Assembly (NCBI RefSeq): GCF_001006305.1
Contig: NZ_LBHJ01000003.1
Location: forward strand, 857,709-921,708
Reading direction: 5' to 3'
DNA: 64,000 nt
From: Silvibacterium bohemicum
GTDB lineage: Bacteria > Acidobacteriota > Terriglobia > Terriglobales > Acidobacteriaceae
This document shows, piece after piece, positions 52,145-59,922 of the stretch. Positions within the stretch are counted from its first letter, which is position 1; each line of letters begins with the position of its first letter. The notes under the pieces were generated by a model. The model ran no database searches, was not told the origin of the DNA, and saw nothing but the letters and a program-made list of their open reading frames with translations. Both the position numbers and the translations under genes were made by a program.

Positions 52145-53257
52145 TTAACCCTTCGTAGACCGGTCCTGCACCAGGTGCATAGCAGAGCCGCGCTCCTGCA
52201 CCGGCTCCGTCTCTGTCGTCGAGAACAGCCGCTCGCAGTTGCGGCCGTCCTGCTTCGCTGCATCCAGCGCGCTTTCCACCTCCCGCAGCACCGTCAGCCG
52301 CGAGCGCCCCGTGCTGTGCGAGATTCCGGTGCTGGCGGTCATGGTCAGCAGATCGACACCCGCCCGGAAGGGCCGGCCGAAGATCGCTCGCTTCACCCTG
52401 CGAACGAGATCGAAGGCCTGCTCCGAGGTGCATCCGGGCAGCGCGATCAGAAATTCGTCCTCACCATACCGGGCGATGAGATCGTAACTCCGCAGGGAGC
52501 GGCGGAGGCGGCGCGCCAACTCTCGCAGAATCTTGTCGCCCACCTCATAGGTGTAATCCCGGTTTACGCGGGAGAAGTGATCGAGATCCAGCAGCACCAG
52601 GGCCAGCGGACTCCCTGTACGTTGCGCCCGGTCGGTTTCAGCCGCGAGCATGCGCAGCAGCGACTCCCGGTTCCACAGCCCGGTCAGCTTGTCATGCTTG
52701 GCATGAAAGCGTGCCGCCTGCGCCTCGGAATCGAGCTGATTGAGCAGCGCCTGCACCCGCTCGGCCACCGTCAAGCGAATGCGTAAGTCGACCGGGTCCA
52801 GCGGCTTCAAGACCAGATCGTCCACACCGGCATCGCGGGCGTCGGAGATCATCGAGAGGTCAACGTCGTCACTCATCAACAGCTTCCAGACCGGACGCTC
52901 GAACTCGCGGTGATGAACCCTCGCAGCTACCTCGAGGCCGGAGATGCCGGTTAACGTCATATCCAGAAAAGCGATTCGAGGCGTGTCGCCCTCAGTCAGG
53001 ATGCGGACCGCCTCCGCGCCGTCGATTACCCGGTCCGGCGCATAGCCCCACTCCCGCAGCTTCCGGTCGACAAACTCCGCCGTCGCGTCATCGGCCGAAG
53101 CGATCAGTATCCGCGCGAAGCTCAAGACCGTGGGTTGAGAGGAAGCGGCTCGACGGGACTGCACTCCTTCTCTATCGGAGTGTTCCTGGGGAGACTTAAG
53201 AACTCCGGACCAATTTGGGGAAACTGAAGGTTGAATTCGGCCGTTCTGGGCACACAA
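52145..53257 (-). CDS. Response regulator with GGDEF (diguanylate cyclase) domain
   Basis: A 370-residue protein: a receiver domain at about 48-165 with phosphoacceptor Asp in IAFLDMTLTG, and a GGDEF domain at about 195-350. The signature is RYGEDEFLI; second Gly is Glu, a variant that can still be active in related proteins. The substrate-binding LDLDHFSRVN and AIFGRPFRAG boxes are kept, and no I-site RxxD is evident directly before GEDEF. It would make cyclic di-GMP upon phosphorylation. The exact start is unclear (TTG at 53257 is used; first 45 residues are not domain-like). Confidence 0.85.
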   Translation of the reverse strand: MCAQNGRIQPSVSPNWSGVLKSPQEHSDREGVQSRRAASSQPTVLSFARILIASADDATAEFVDRKLREWGYAPDRVIDGAEAVRILTEGDTPRIAFLDMTLTGISGLEVAARVHHREFERPVWKLLMSDDVDLSMISDARDAGVDDLVLKPLDPVDLRIRLTVAERVQALLNQLDSEAQAARFHAKHDKLTGLWNRESLLRMLAAETDRAQRTGSPLALVLLDLDHFSRVNRDYTYEVGDKILRELARRLRRSLRSYDLIARYGEDEFLIALPGCTSEQAFDLVRRVKRAIFGRPFRAGVDLLTMTASTGISHSTGRSRLTVLREVESALDAAKQDGRNCERLFSTTETEPVQERGSAMHLVQDRSTKG

Positions 53258-53512
53258 CGTTACCTAAAGACGAAATAGTTTTCACTTTTCGGGAAAAAAG
53301 TTGTGCTGAAGTTGACAGAAATCAAACTCTGGAGTCATAGTAGCTAACACCATTGGGGGATCTCCTCGATGGACTGGGCCTCCCCTTTCGCCATTCCCTC
53401 AGCTCCGTGTTCTGTCTCGGCTGCTGGCCACATTCGAAGTCCCAACCGGATGTCTGCTGCACCGTGGCTGTTAACTTCAGCCCGGCCGTTTACTTCACCC
53501 AGGAGTAATGCC
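53258..53512. promoter_or_regulatory. Promoter candidate TTGACA at 53312
   Basis: TTGACA (53312-53317) is followed 17-18 bases later by TCATAG/CATAGT, a poor -10. It points toward the 69-residue gene at 53513. The rest of the region shows no other signal. Confidence 0.35.
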
Positions 53513-53722
53513 ATGCTACCCTCCATCACCACCACTCATGCCATCCCCAACCAGCTTCCAGCAAGTCACTTAGTTTCAACCGGCAAGGTCAGATTCTGCA
53601 GCCGTTGCCTGAAAGTTCTGGTGCCCGCTGAAGGCACCGGCAATGGAAAGAAGAAGACCTCCCACCACTGCGAAGGTGGAGCGATCGCTCGCAAGCCGTC
53701 AGTGAGCGTCCCTTTTAGCTGA
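53513..53722 (+). CDS. Small protein with Cys-pair motif, 69 aa
   Basis: A 69-residue protein starting at an ATG preceded by AGGAG with 7-base spacing. It holds VRFCSRCLKVL and SHHCEGG, a possible zinc site. No family recognised; the gene could also be extended upstream, but that part lacks protein character. Its position is in an otherwise gene-free 750-base stretch. Confidence 0.45.
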   Translation: MLPSITTTHAIPNQLPASHLVSTGKVRFCSRCLKVLVPAEGTGNGKKKTSHHCEGGAIARKPSVSVPFS

Positions 53723-53896
53723 GCGGCTCAAAACTGCTAAGCTCTGATAGCAAGCCATTGTTTTTGACTTATTTCCGCTGGAAACTGAATGTCTTGCGCG
53801 AGGAAATCCGCGGCCAGTGACTGAAATCGCGTTGGAGAGAGTGCCGAAATCAGCTACGCTGGGAAGTGATCTCGGCAAGTCGGATGCTGTTTTCTA

Positions 53897-53925
53897 TTGA
53901 TTTTCGAATAAAATATCCTTAGAAT
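53897..53925 (+). promoter_or_regulatory. Sigma70-type promoter for the 75-aa protein gene
   Basis: TTGATT (53897-53902), a 17-base spacer, and TAGAAT (53920-53925; five of six to consensus) give a leader of about 80 bases before the ATG at 54013. The surrounding is A/T-rich. Confidence 0.6.
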
Positions 53926-54012
53926 AGTAGAGTTTTGTGACTTCCCGGAGATTCCCTGTATGGGTGATCCCCGGATTTATGTACGTCACCTTATTGCTAA
54001 GGATAAAAACAG

Positions 54013-54240
54013 ATGGCAAAGCGTCGTGGCAATCCCAACTGGGGGAAGCCGGAGCCGATCGGTCCGGTTGTTCCTACTGTGACTTCATTTGAGCAAGTGG
54101 TGAAGGAATTTAAGCTCACCCCGGATCAGTACGTGCGTTCCACCCGCCTGCGCGAGTGGGCTCGCCGGAATCGGAATTCCAAGTACATTCCCGAAGCGCT
54201 CCTCGAGGCGTGGGGTTTCGAGATCGAATCCACCTTGTAG
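54013..54240 (+). CDS. Conserved small protein of Acidobacteria type, 75 aa
   Basis: A 75-residue basic protein (MAKRRGNPNWGKPEPIGPVV, then EQVVKEFKLTPDQYVRSTRL and KYIPEALLEAWGF). AAGGA lies nine bases before the ATG; a strong promoter is upstream and a strong stem-loop downstream. Such short Lys/Arg-rich, Trp-bearing proteins are conserved among Acidobacteria; function is unknown. It may bind nucleic acid. Confidence 0.7.
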   Translation: MAKRRGNPNWGKPEPIGPVVPTVTSFEQVVKEFKLTPDQYVRSTRLREWARRNRNSKYIPEALLEAWGFEIESTL

Positions 54241-54264
54241 CTTCTCGCGGAATTTATGGATCAA

Positions 54265-54292
54265 GCGAATGCCGCCCCCGGGCGGCATTCGC
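54265..54292. terminator. 12-bp perfect stem, CCCG loop
   Basis: GCGAATGCCGCC (54265-54276) pairs with GGCGGCATTCGC (54281-54292). It sits between convergent genes (54013 + and rpsA -), so likely serves both as terminator, although the T-runs are short. Confidence 0.75.
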
Positions 54293-54329
54293 ATTTCGCG
54301 GAAGGGAACCAAACCCCCAGAGAAGGCGT

Positions 54330-56123
54330 TTAGGCCAGCTCCAGCTCGATCGTCTTTTTGGCAGGATCCAGGTGAACGATCCGGAAGCCGCGAATCTGTC
54401 CGGCCCGCGGTGCTTCGACTGCCGCTGGGGCAGGCGCCTTGGTCTTCGGAGTGGAGGACGGCGTTCCCGTCTTCCAGCGCGCATTCAACATCGCGCTCAG
54501 TGAAGAGAGATCTGCCGCCGGAGCCGAAACCGGGGTTTCTGTAACCGGTGCTACGGTCAGCCGGCATGTCGCGAAGATGCCCTCGCCCAGTTCGACCCGT
54601 GCCCGCTCGCTCTCATCGAGCAGCCGGCCGGTCACCCGGTCGCCTTCCTTGTGCTCGGCCAGATATTCGTCCAGGCCGGTGGGAATCATCTGCTTGACGC
54701 TGAGCTTGATCTGCCGCTTGTCGGCGGCAACGCCGATCACCTGAGCCTTCACCACCTGGCCTACGCGGAAGACATCGTGCGGCGTGTTGATGCGCTTGTC
54801 CGGATCGATCTCGCTGACGTGGATCATGCCTTCCACACCCTCGGCCAGCTCCACAAAGGCGCCGAACTTCATCATGCTGGTGATCGGGCCCTCGATCTGC
54901 AACCCGACAGGGAAGCGCTGTGCCACGTCCGCCCAGGGATCGCCGAGGGCCTGCTTGATGCCCAGCGACATCCGTTTCTCGCCCTCCTGAATGCCCAGGA
55001 TGACGACTTCTACCGTGTCTCCGGGCTTGACCAGGTCGCTCGGCTTGCGCACCTTCTTGATCCACGACATCTCCGAGACGTGAACCAGGCCTTCGATGCC
55101 GGGCTCGAGCTCGACGAAGGCGCCGAAATCCATGGTGCGCGTGACCGTGCCGTGAACCCTGTCGCCGAGGCGGTATTTGTCCTTGATGCCATCCCAGGGA
55201 TGAGGCAACAACTGTTTCATGCCCAGCGAAATGCGGCGTTTTTCTGAATCGATTTTTAAGACTTTGGCTTCAACCTGCTGGCCCACGGAGAGCACGTCGG
55301 AAGGAGCAGTGATACGAGCCCAGGCGATATCGCTGACGTGAAGCAATCCGTCCACGCCGCCGAGATCGATAAATGCGCCGTAATCGGTGAGGCTGCGAAC
55401 CTCGCCGCTGACCACATCCCCCTCACGAACTTCCGCATAGCGGCGGTCCTTGGCAACGCGCGCTTCCTCTTCAGTGACCGCGCGGCGGTCGACGACCACG
55501 TCTTCTTCGGCGGTATCCAGCTTCAGAATCCGGCAGACGATCTCCTGGCCGACCAGCTTCTCCATCTCGGCGGCATCGCGAGCGCCGCTGCGTGAGCCCG
55601 GCATGAAGGCGCGAACTCCGATGTCGACGGTGAGGCCGCCTTTCACCACACCGGTCACCGTGCCCACCACTGTCGATTGATCGGCGAAGGCGCGCTCGAG
55701 AGCACTCCAGTCGGTAGGCTGGGCAATCTTCATCCGCGAGAGCGTGTAGTAGCCGGTCTCGGGATCGCGGCCCTTGATAGAGACCGGAAACTTGTCGCCC
55801 ACCTTGAGCGGCTCGCCGGTCGTTCCGGTTAACGGAAGCATGCCTTCGATCTTCAGGCCAATGTCCAGATAGGCCGCCTCGGCCGTGACTGCGACCACTG
55901 TGCCTTGAAGCTGTCGCGGACCGTCCTCGGTCGCTTGCTTCTTCCGGCCACCATGCTCGGCTTCATACTGCGCGAAAACCGAGCCGAAACTCTCCGTCTC
56001 GCTGTCGTCGTTCGTCGGCTGCGGGGCGATGAACGAGGGTGCGGCGTCGGCTACGGGAGTTGCGGATGCGGGTTCAATCTCAGGGGACGGCGTAATGACT
56101 TCAGGAAGGTTCGAATTCGACAT
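54330..56123 (-). CDS. rpsA: 30S ribosomal protein S1-like, multiple S1 domains
   Basis: A 597-residue protein with S1 RNA-binding domains in a row: about 75-150 (LQGTVVAVTAEAAYLDIGLK), 160-230 (VVGTVTGVVKGGLTVDIG), 250-325 (DYGAFIDLGGVDGLLHVS), 335-410 (DFGAFVELEPGIEGLVHVS), 420-495 (KFGAFVELAEGVEGMIHVS), and a degenerate sixth domain at 505-540. The N- and C-terminal stretches are Pro/Ala/Thr-rich. S1 helps ribosomes bind mRNA, and this gene is the probable rpsA. The ATG at 56123 has no ribosome-binding site, as is common for S1 mRNAs, which are autoregulated. Variations at both ends distinguish it from E. coli S1. Confidence 0.85.
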   Translation of the reverse strand: MSNSNLPEVITPSPEIEPASATPVADAAPSFIAPQPTNDDSETESFGSVFAQYEAEHGGRKKQATEDGPRQLQGTVVAVTAEAAYLDIGLKIEGMLPLTGTTGEPLKVGDKFPVSIKGRDPETGYYTLSRMKIAQPTDWSALERAFADQSTVVGTVTGVVKGGLTVDIGVRAFMPGSRSGARDAAEMEKLVGQEIVCRILKLDTAEEDVVVDRRAVTEEEARVAKDRRYAEVREGDVVSGEVRSLTDYGAFIDLGGVDGLLHVSDIAWARITAPSDVLSVGQQVEAKVLKIDSEKRRISLGMKQLLPHPWDGIKDKYRLGDRVHGTVTRTMDFGAFVELEPGIEGLVHVSEMSWIKKVRKPSDLVKPGDTVEVVILGIQEGEKRMSLGIKQALGDPWADVAQRFPVGLQIEGPITSMMKFGAFVELAEGVEGMIHVSEIDPDKRINTPHDVFRVGQVVKAQVIGVAADKRQIKLSVKQMIPTGLDEYLAEHKEGDRVTGRLLDESERARVELGEGIFATCRLTVAPVTETPVSAPAADLSSLSAMLNARWKTGTPSSTPKTKAPAPAAVEAPRAGQIRGFRIVHLDPAKKTIELELA

Positions 56124-56511
56124 GGGAAGATATAGCGATATTGTGGCACAAAAGGATGAGGCTTCGCCTGAAAGCATCGTCCTCGCCGCCTTGAAGCACC
56201 CTTACCGCCTTGAAGCATCACCCCCACCCCGGTGCAAACCTGGCCGGGACGCGGCGAGCCGACTGTGTCATCGTATTTGCCCGCGAAATAAAATCGCCTC
56301 CGCGGTGTTCTCTATAACGGGGCGATGTGGCTCGGGCTCCGGCGTTTATACAAGATGTTTCGACTGGAGATCGAGATGCGCCGCGTCGCAAACGCGGTGC
56401 GCGGCACGCGCTTTCTCTCGACTCCTACTCAAGCAACGCCCGGATCGCTCCGAGTTCCGGAGTCGTCTGGGAAAGGCCAAAAGCGCAGTGCAAAAAAGGA
56501 AGGGTTAGACC
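56124..56511. other. Divergent region between rpsA and GT39 genes
   Basis: A 388-base stretch that should hold both divergent promoters. I see no reliable gene or repeated motif. Short + frames after 56325 show no ribosome-binding site or known protein pattern. Confidence 0.4.
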
Positions 56512-58110
56512 GTGGTCCTACAAACGAGTGTCTCGAAATTCGCTGACGAGACAACGCGCGAATGGAAGCCAGAGAGCGACAGCCTGGGCGATACGGCGAA
56601 ATGGGCGCTCGTGTTCGGCTTGCTCACGTTCACGCTGCACGTCGTCATAAATTTGCGTGCGCAGCATATCGGTTACGGCCTCTTCCGGGACGAGCTGTAT
56701 TACCTCATGTGCGGACGGCATCTCGCGTGGGGATATGTCGATCAGCCTCCCATGGTGGCGTTAGCGGCCCGCTTCACGGAACTCCTCTTCGGATGGCACT
56801 CACTCGCGCAGTTTCGGTTTCTGCCCTCTCTGGCCGGAGCCTTGGAGGTGGCGGGAACCGGATTGCTGGTACGCGAAATGGGAGGCCGCCGCGCCGCCCA
56901 GATCATCGCCATGATTGGCGTCATGGCCTGTCCTGTCGTACTGGCCATCGACTGCTTCCTTTCAATGAATAGCCTCGAGCCGCTGTTTTGGATGGCGACC
57001 GCATATTCGGTACTGCGTGCCGTGCATGGGAAGGGGCAAGCATGGTGGGCAGTCGCCGGAGTGATGGCTGGTCTTGGCCTCGAAAACAAGTGGAACGAAG
57101 TATTCTTTCTCATCGCTCTTCTCATATCTCTGGTGCTGACGCCGGCGAGGAAGACGCTGGGCCGGTGGCTCGGAGTCTGCATCGCGCTCATTGTGCTCAT
57201 CGCGCTTCCTAATCTGTTGTGGCAGGCGCAGCGCGGCTGGCCGACCCTAGTGTGGCTGCATAACGCGTCCACACAAGGGAAAAATATTGTCTACGGGCCG
57301 GGCCTGTTCTTATGGAATCAGGTCTTCATCACCGGCCCGCTGTCGACTTTTCTGTGGATCGCAGGCCTGGTCTGGCTGCTCGCCGGCAAGCGTGCCCGCG
57401 GGATGCGATGGGTCGGCGTGGCGTATCTCCTATACCTGTTCGGCATGATGGCGATGCACGCGAATGACTACTATCTTGCGCCGGTGTATCCGATGCTCTT
57501 TGCTGCGGGCGGCGTCGCGTGGGAGCAGTGGTTGAAACCCGGGCGCATGCGTCGATTCCTCGTTCCGGCATACGCCTCGCTCCTTCTGATCTATGCCGCC
57601 TTGGGCATCATGAGCGTGCAGCCTGTACTCACTCCCGCCGAGTATGTTCGCTATATCGAGCCCAGCGGTCTGCGCCCCCGCGAGTTCAACAGTCTGGCTA
57701 AGTCCCCTCTACCCGAGCTGATGGCGGACATGACCGGATGGCGGGAGATGGCCGATAAATTGGCCGAAGCTTACTTGTTGCTTCCACCGGCAGATCGGTC
57801 GAAGGCTGGAATTCTCGTCGAGAATTATGGTGAAGCCAGCGCAGTGAATATCTACCGCCCGGATGTTCCCGCGGCGATCAGCGGTCACCAGAATTACTGG
57901 TACTGGGGCCCGCAAGGGCACGACGGATCGGTGATGGTGGTCTTCGGCGAAAACAAAGCAACGCTCGAACAGCAATTTACAAGCGTGACCGAGGTTGCGC
58001 GCACAACCAACCCCTGGGGACAGCCGCACGAGATCGGATCGATCTACGTGTGCCGCAATGCAAAGCTCAATCTCGAGGAGAACTGGCCGGCGATGAAAAA
58101 GTGGTTCTAG
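56512..58110 (+). CDS. GT39 (ArnT/PMT-like) membrane glycosyltransferase
   Basis: A 532-residue integral membrane protein with about 10-12 membrane helices. The early loop FRDELYYLMCGRHLAWGYVD contains Asp60-Glu61, the conserved acidic pair of the GT39/PMT_2 superfamily. The later part has LENKWNEVFFLIALLI and NDYYLAPVYPMLFAAGG. It uses a polyprenyl-phosphate sugar or similar donor to modify lipids or proteins outside the membrane; the acceptor is unknown. The start is GTG with AAGGAAGGG upstream. A large soluble C-terminal domain (430-532) follows the membrane part. Confidence 0.82.
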   Translation: MVLQTSVSKFADETTREWKPESDSLGDTAKWALVFGLLTFTLHVVINLRAQHIGYGLFRDELYYLMCGRHLAWGYVDQPPMVALAARFTELLFGWHSLAQFRFLPSLAGALEVAGTGLLVREMGGRRAAQIIAMIGVMACPVVLAIDCFLSMNSLEPLFWMATAYSVLRAVHGKGQAWWAVAGVMAGLGLENKWNEVFFLIALLISLVLTPARKTLGRWLGVCIALIVLIALPNLLWQAQRGWPTLVWLHNASTQGKNIVYGPGLFLWNQVFITGPLSTFLWIAGLVWLLAGKRARGMRWVGVAYLLYLFGMMAMHANDYYLAPVYPMLFAAGGVAWEQWLKPGRMRRFLVPAYASLLLIYAALGIMSVQPVLTPAEYVRYIEPSGLRPREFNSLAKSPLPELMADMTGWREMADKLAEAYLLLPPADRSKAGILVENYGEASAVNIYRPDVPAAISGHQNYWYWGPQGHDGSVMVVFGENKATLEQQFTSVTEVARTTNPWGQPHEIGSIYVCRNAKLNLEENWPAMKKWF

Positions 58111-58485
58111 GCGGGAACCGCCGTTGGATAGATACGATGCTTCTCTGTCTACTTAGAAAGCGCAGTCATCGAAAGGTATCGGCTGCATAGTCTAAGACTA
58201 TCTCGCCCGTTTTGCATTGAGAGCAGGGCTACCGAAAACCAAGAGCTATCCATAAGTAGAATTCATTGGCGAACGATTGCCTGGCCTGGATCTCAGAGCA
58301 ATCGATGCATGACGCGATCAAGTCGCGGACGTTTTCTTCGCCGGCTGTTTAATATCCTGATTATTTCTTTTGAGCGGGAATATTGCGCGAGCTCAGTTGT
58401 CTCATGCGTGCCGGTCATTGTGGACCTATCACTACGTCATATTTCGGTATCAACAAATCAAAAACGAAGAATAGAGGAAACAGGA
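58111..58485. other. Intergenic stretch upstream of CPBP gene
   Basis: 375 bases without a recognisable gene. The frame of the next gene stays open in this region but has no family similarity. No clear promoter or operator identified. Confidence 0.4.
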
Positions 58486-59448
58486 ATGGGTGGAAAGTCT
58501 TGGAACGCTCTGCAGAAGCTATTTCTCGACAAAGATGGATTGCGAGGAATCTGGGCAGCGCTCCTCTTCTATGCGGCGGTGACTTGGATGGTGAAGCTCT
58601 GCTCGGGCTTGGTACACCTCGCCCCCATCATGCACCTGATACATTCCTGGTCGGGAATGGGCGGCTTGACACCCCATTACCTCTTTGTCCTCGAACTGCC
58701 GCGCGCCGTTGGCGCCCTTGTGGTGACCGCGTTTATCGCGAGGCTGCAAAGGCGCCGATGGACATCCTACGGTTTTGATTACGGTCCCGGATCGAGAGAG
58801 ACCAAATTTCGCGCTCTTAAAAACCTTGCCTATGGTTCTGTTTGCGGCTTTGCATGCCTTACTGCATTGATACTTCTATTGAAGGCCTTCCATGCCATTT
58901 CTTTTGATGGCCTCCTCTTGGGATTCGGAGCAGCTGTCCGCTATGGAGCTTTATGGGCGTGCGCGAATCTTTTAGTAGGCGTCTTTGAAGAGACAACGAC
59001 ACGTGGTTGTCTCGTGGTCACGCTAGGCCAGCCACTCAGTTACTGGGGTGCATCCGTGATCGCAGCCCTCTGGTTTGCCCAATTACATAGCGCAAACGCT
59101 GGTGAGAACGTTCTGGGGTTAATCCAGGTGGCAGTATTCTCGCTGCTAGCGTCGTGGAGCTTTTATCGCACCGGCACACTCTTCTGGGCAATCGGTTTTC
59201 ACGCATTCTGGAATTGGACTCAGATATTTTTGTTCGGGACAATTGGAAGCGGAGTTTCCTTCAAGGATGGTCTGATGTCGAGTCATGCTGTTGGCAACCC
59301 TCTGCTGAGCGGAGGAGGGGCAGGACCGGAAGGCAGCATCCTGGTGCTGCCCGTCTTTGCCGTCGCGGCGCTGATGGTATTTGCCATGAAGCCGGGGCGA
59401 GTGATGATGCAGAGGGTTGCGGACCGAGAGCCCGTACAAGGTGCATGA
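58486..59448 (+). CDS. CPBP family intramembrane glutamic protease
   Basis: A 320-residue membrane protein of the CPBP (Abi/CAAX-like) family. Motif 1 EETTTR (168-173), motif 2 FAQLH (197-201) and motif 3 HAFWN (239-243) are all present, forming the glutamate-based active centre. Around seven or eight membrane helices. AGAGGAAAC lies before the ATG at 58486. Homologues process prenylated peptides or act in immunity to bacteriocins; the substrate here is unknown. Neighbours give no direct hint. Confidence 0.82.
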   Translation: MGGKSWNALQKLFLDKDGLRGIWAALLFYAAVTWMVKLCSGLVHLAPIMHLIHSWSGMGGLTPHYLFVLELPRAVGALVVTAFIARLQRRRWTSYGFDYGPGSRETKFRALKNLAYGSVCGFACLTALILLLKAFHAISFDGLLLGFGAAVRYGALWACANLLVGVFEETTTRGCLVVTLGQPLSYWGASVIAALWFAQLHSANAGENVLGLIQVAVFSLLASWSFYRTGTLFWAIGFHAFWNWTQIFLFGTIGSGVSFKDGLMSSHAVGNPLLSGGGAGPEGSILVLPVFAVAALMVFAMKPGRVMMQRVADREPVQGA

Positions 59449-59922
59449 ATTAAACAGAAATGCGTGTTGAACTCATGCGCGGGGCTCATTCTAAGAGCCC
59501 ATCCGGAAGTAAGAAAATAGAAGGTCCGAGAAAATTCAAAAATCGGATCCGTCGGTATCTCCGGCGAGCGGTCCGTGAGGGCTTCGATCGGCCAAAATTT
59601 GATATTTGCCGCGTTAATGGAGTTTCTCCGCGTCCTGTGCCGTCATCCCGCTTCGAACCCTGGAATAACCTGGCCTCAAACCTTTCTCAACGTCGATCTG
59701 CCTATCAGCCTTATTCCGGAGTGTTCCTGAGCTTTTGCAAAAGTTCTTGACAACCTCGATTTTCATGTGAAACCTTCTTTTGCGGTAACGTAAACGATTT
59801 GAGCTTCTGTTCCTTTCAGCGAAAGTTGATGAATGTCGTTTCGTGTACCTACACACCGAAATTACATTTCAGCGGAAATAGTTCATTTCGTTCAGCGATG
59901 TTTCGAGTCGCCAGGAGAGGTC
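59449..59922. other. Intergenic region upstream of alpha-galactosidase
   Basis: 474 bases with no convincing gene. It contains the alpha-galactosidase promoter and operator listed separately. Open frames here lack ribosome-binding sites and family resemblance. Confidence 0.5.
59747..59796 (+). promoter_or_regulatory. Promoter and operator of the galactoside operon
   Basis: TTGACA (59747-59752) precedes by 27 bases the 17-mer TTGCGGTAACGTAAACG (59780-59796), which recurs exactly at 63960. Inside it is AACGTAAACGAT, a one-mismatch version of the palindrome AACGT-AA-ACGTT. Located near +1, a bound repressor would block the polymerase. Confidence 0.65.

Noticed and set aside
56325-56546. Short plus-strand frames before the GT39 gene
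   Set aside because: Composition is random-like and no ribosome-binding site is present.
59460-59750. A 96-residue plus-strand frame in the gap before the alpha-galactosidase
   Set aside because: No ribosome-binding site, high Arg/Ser content, and it overlaps the promoter; no sign of a real protein.
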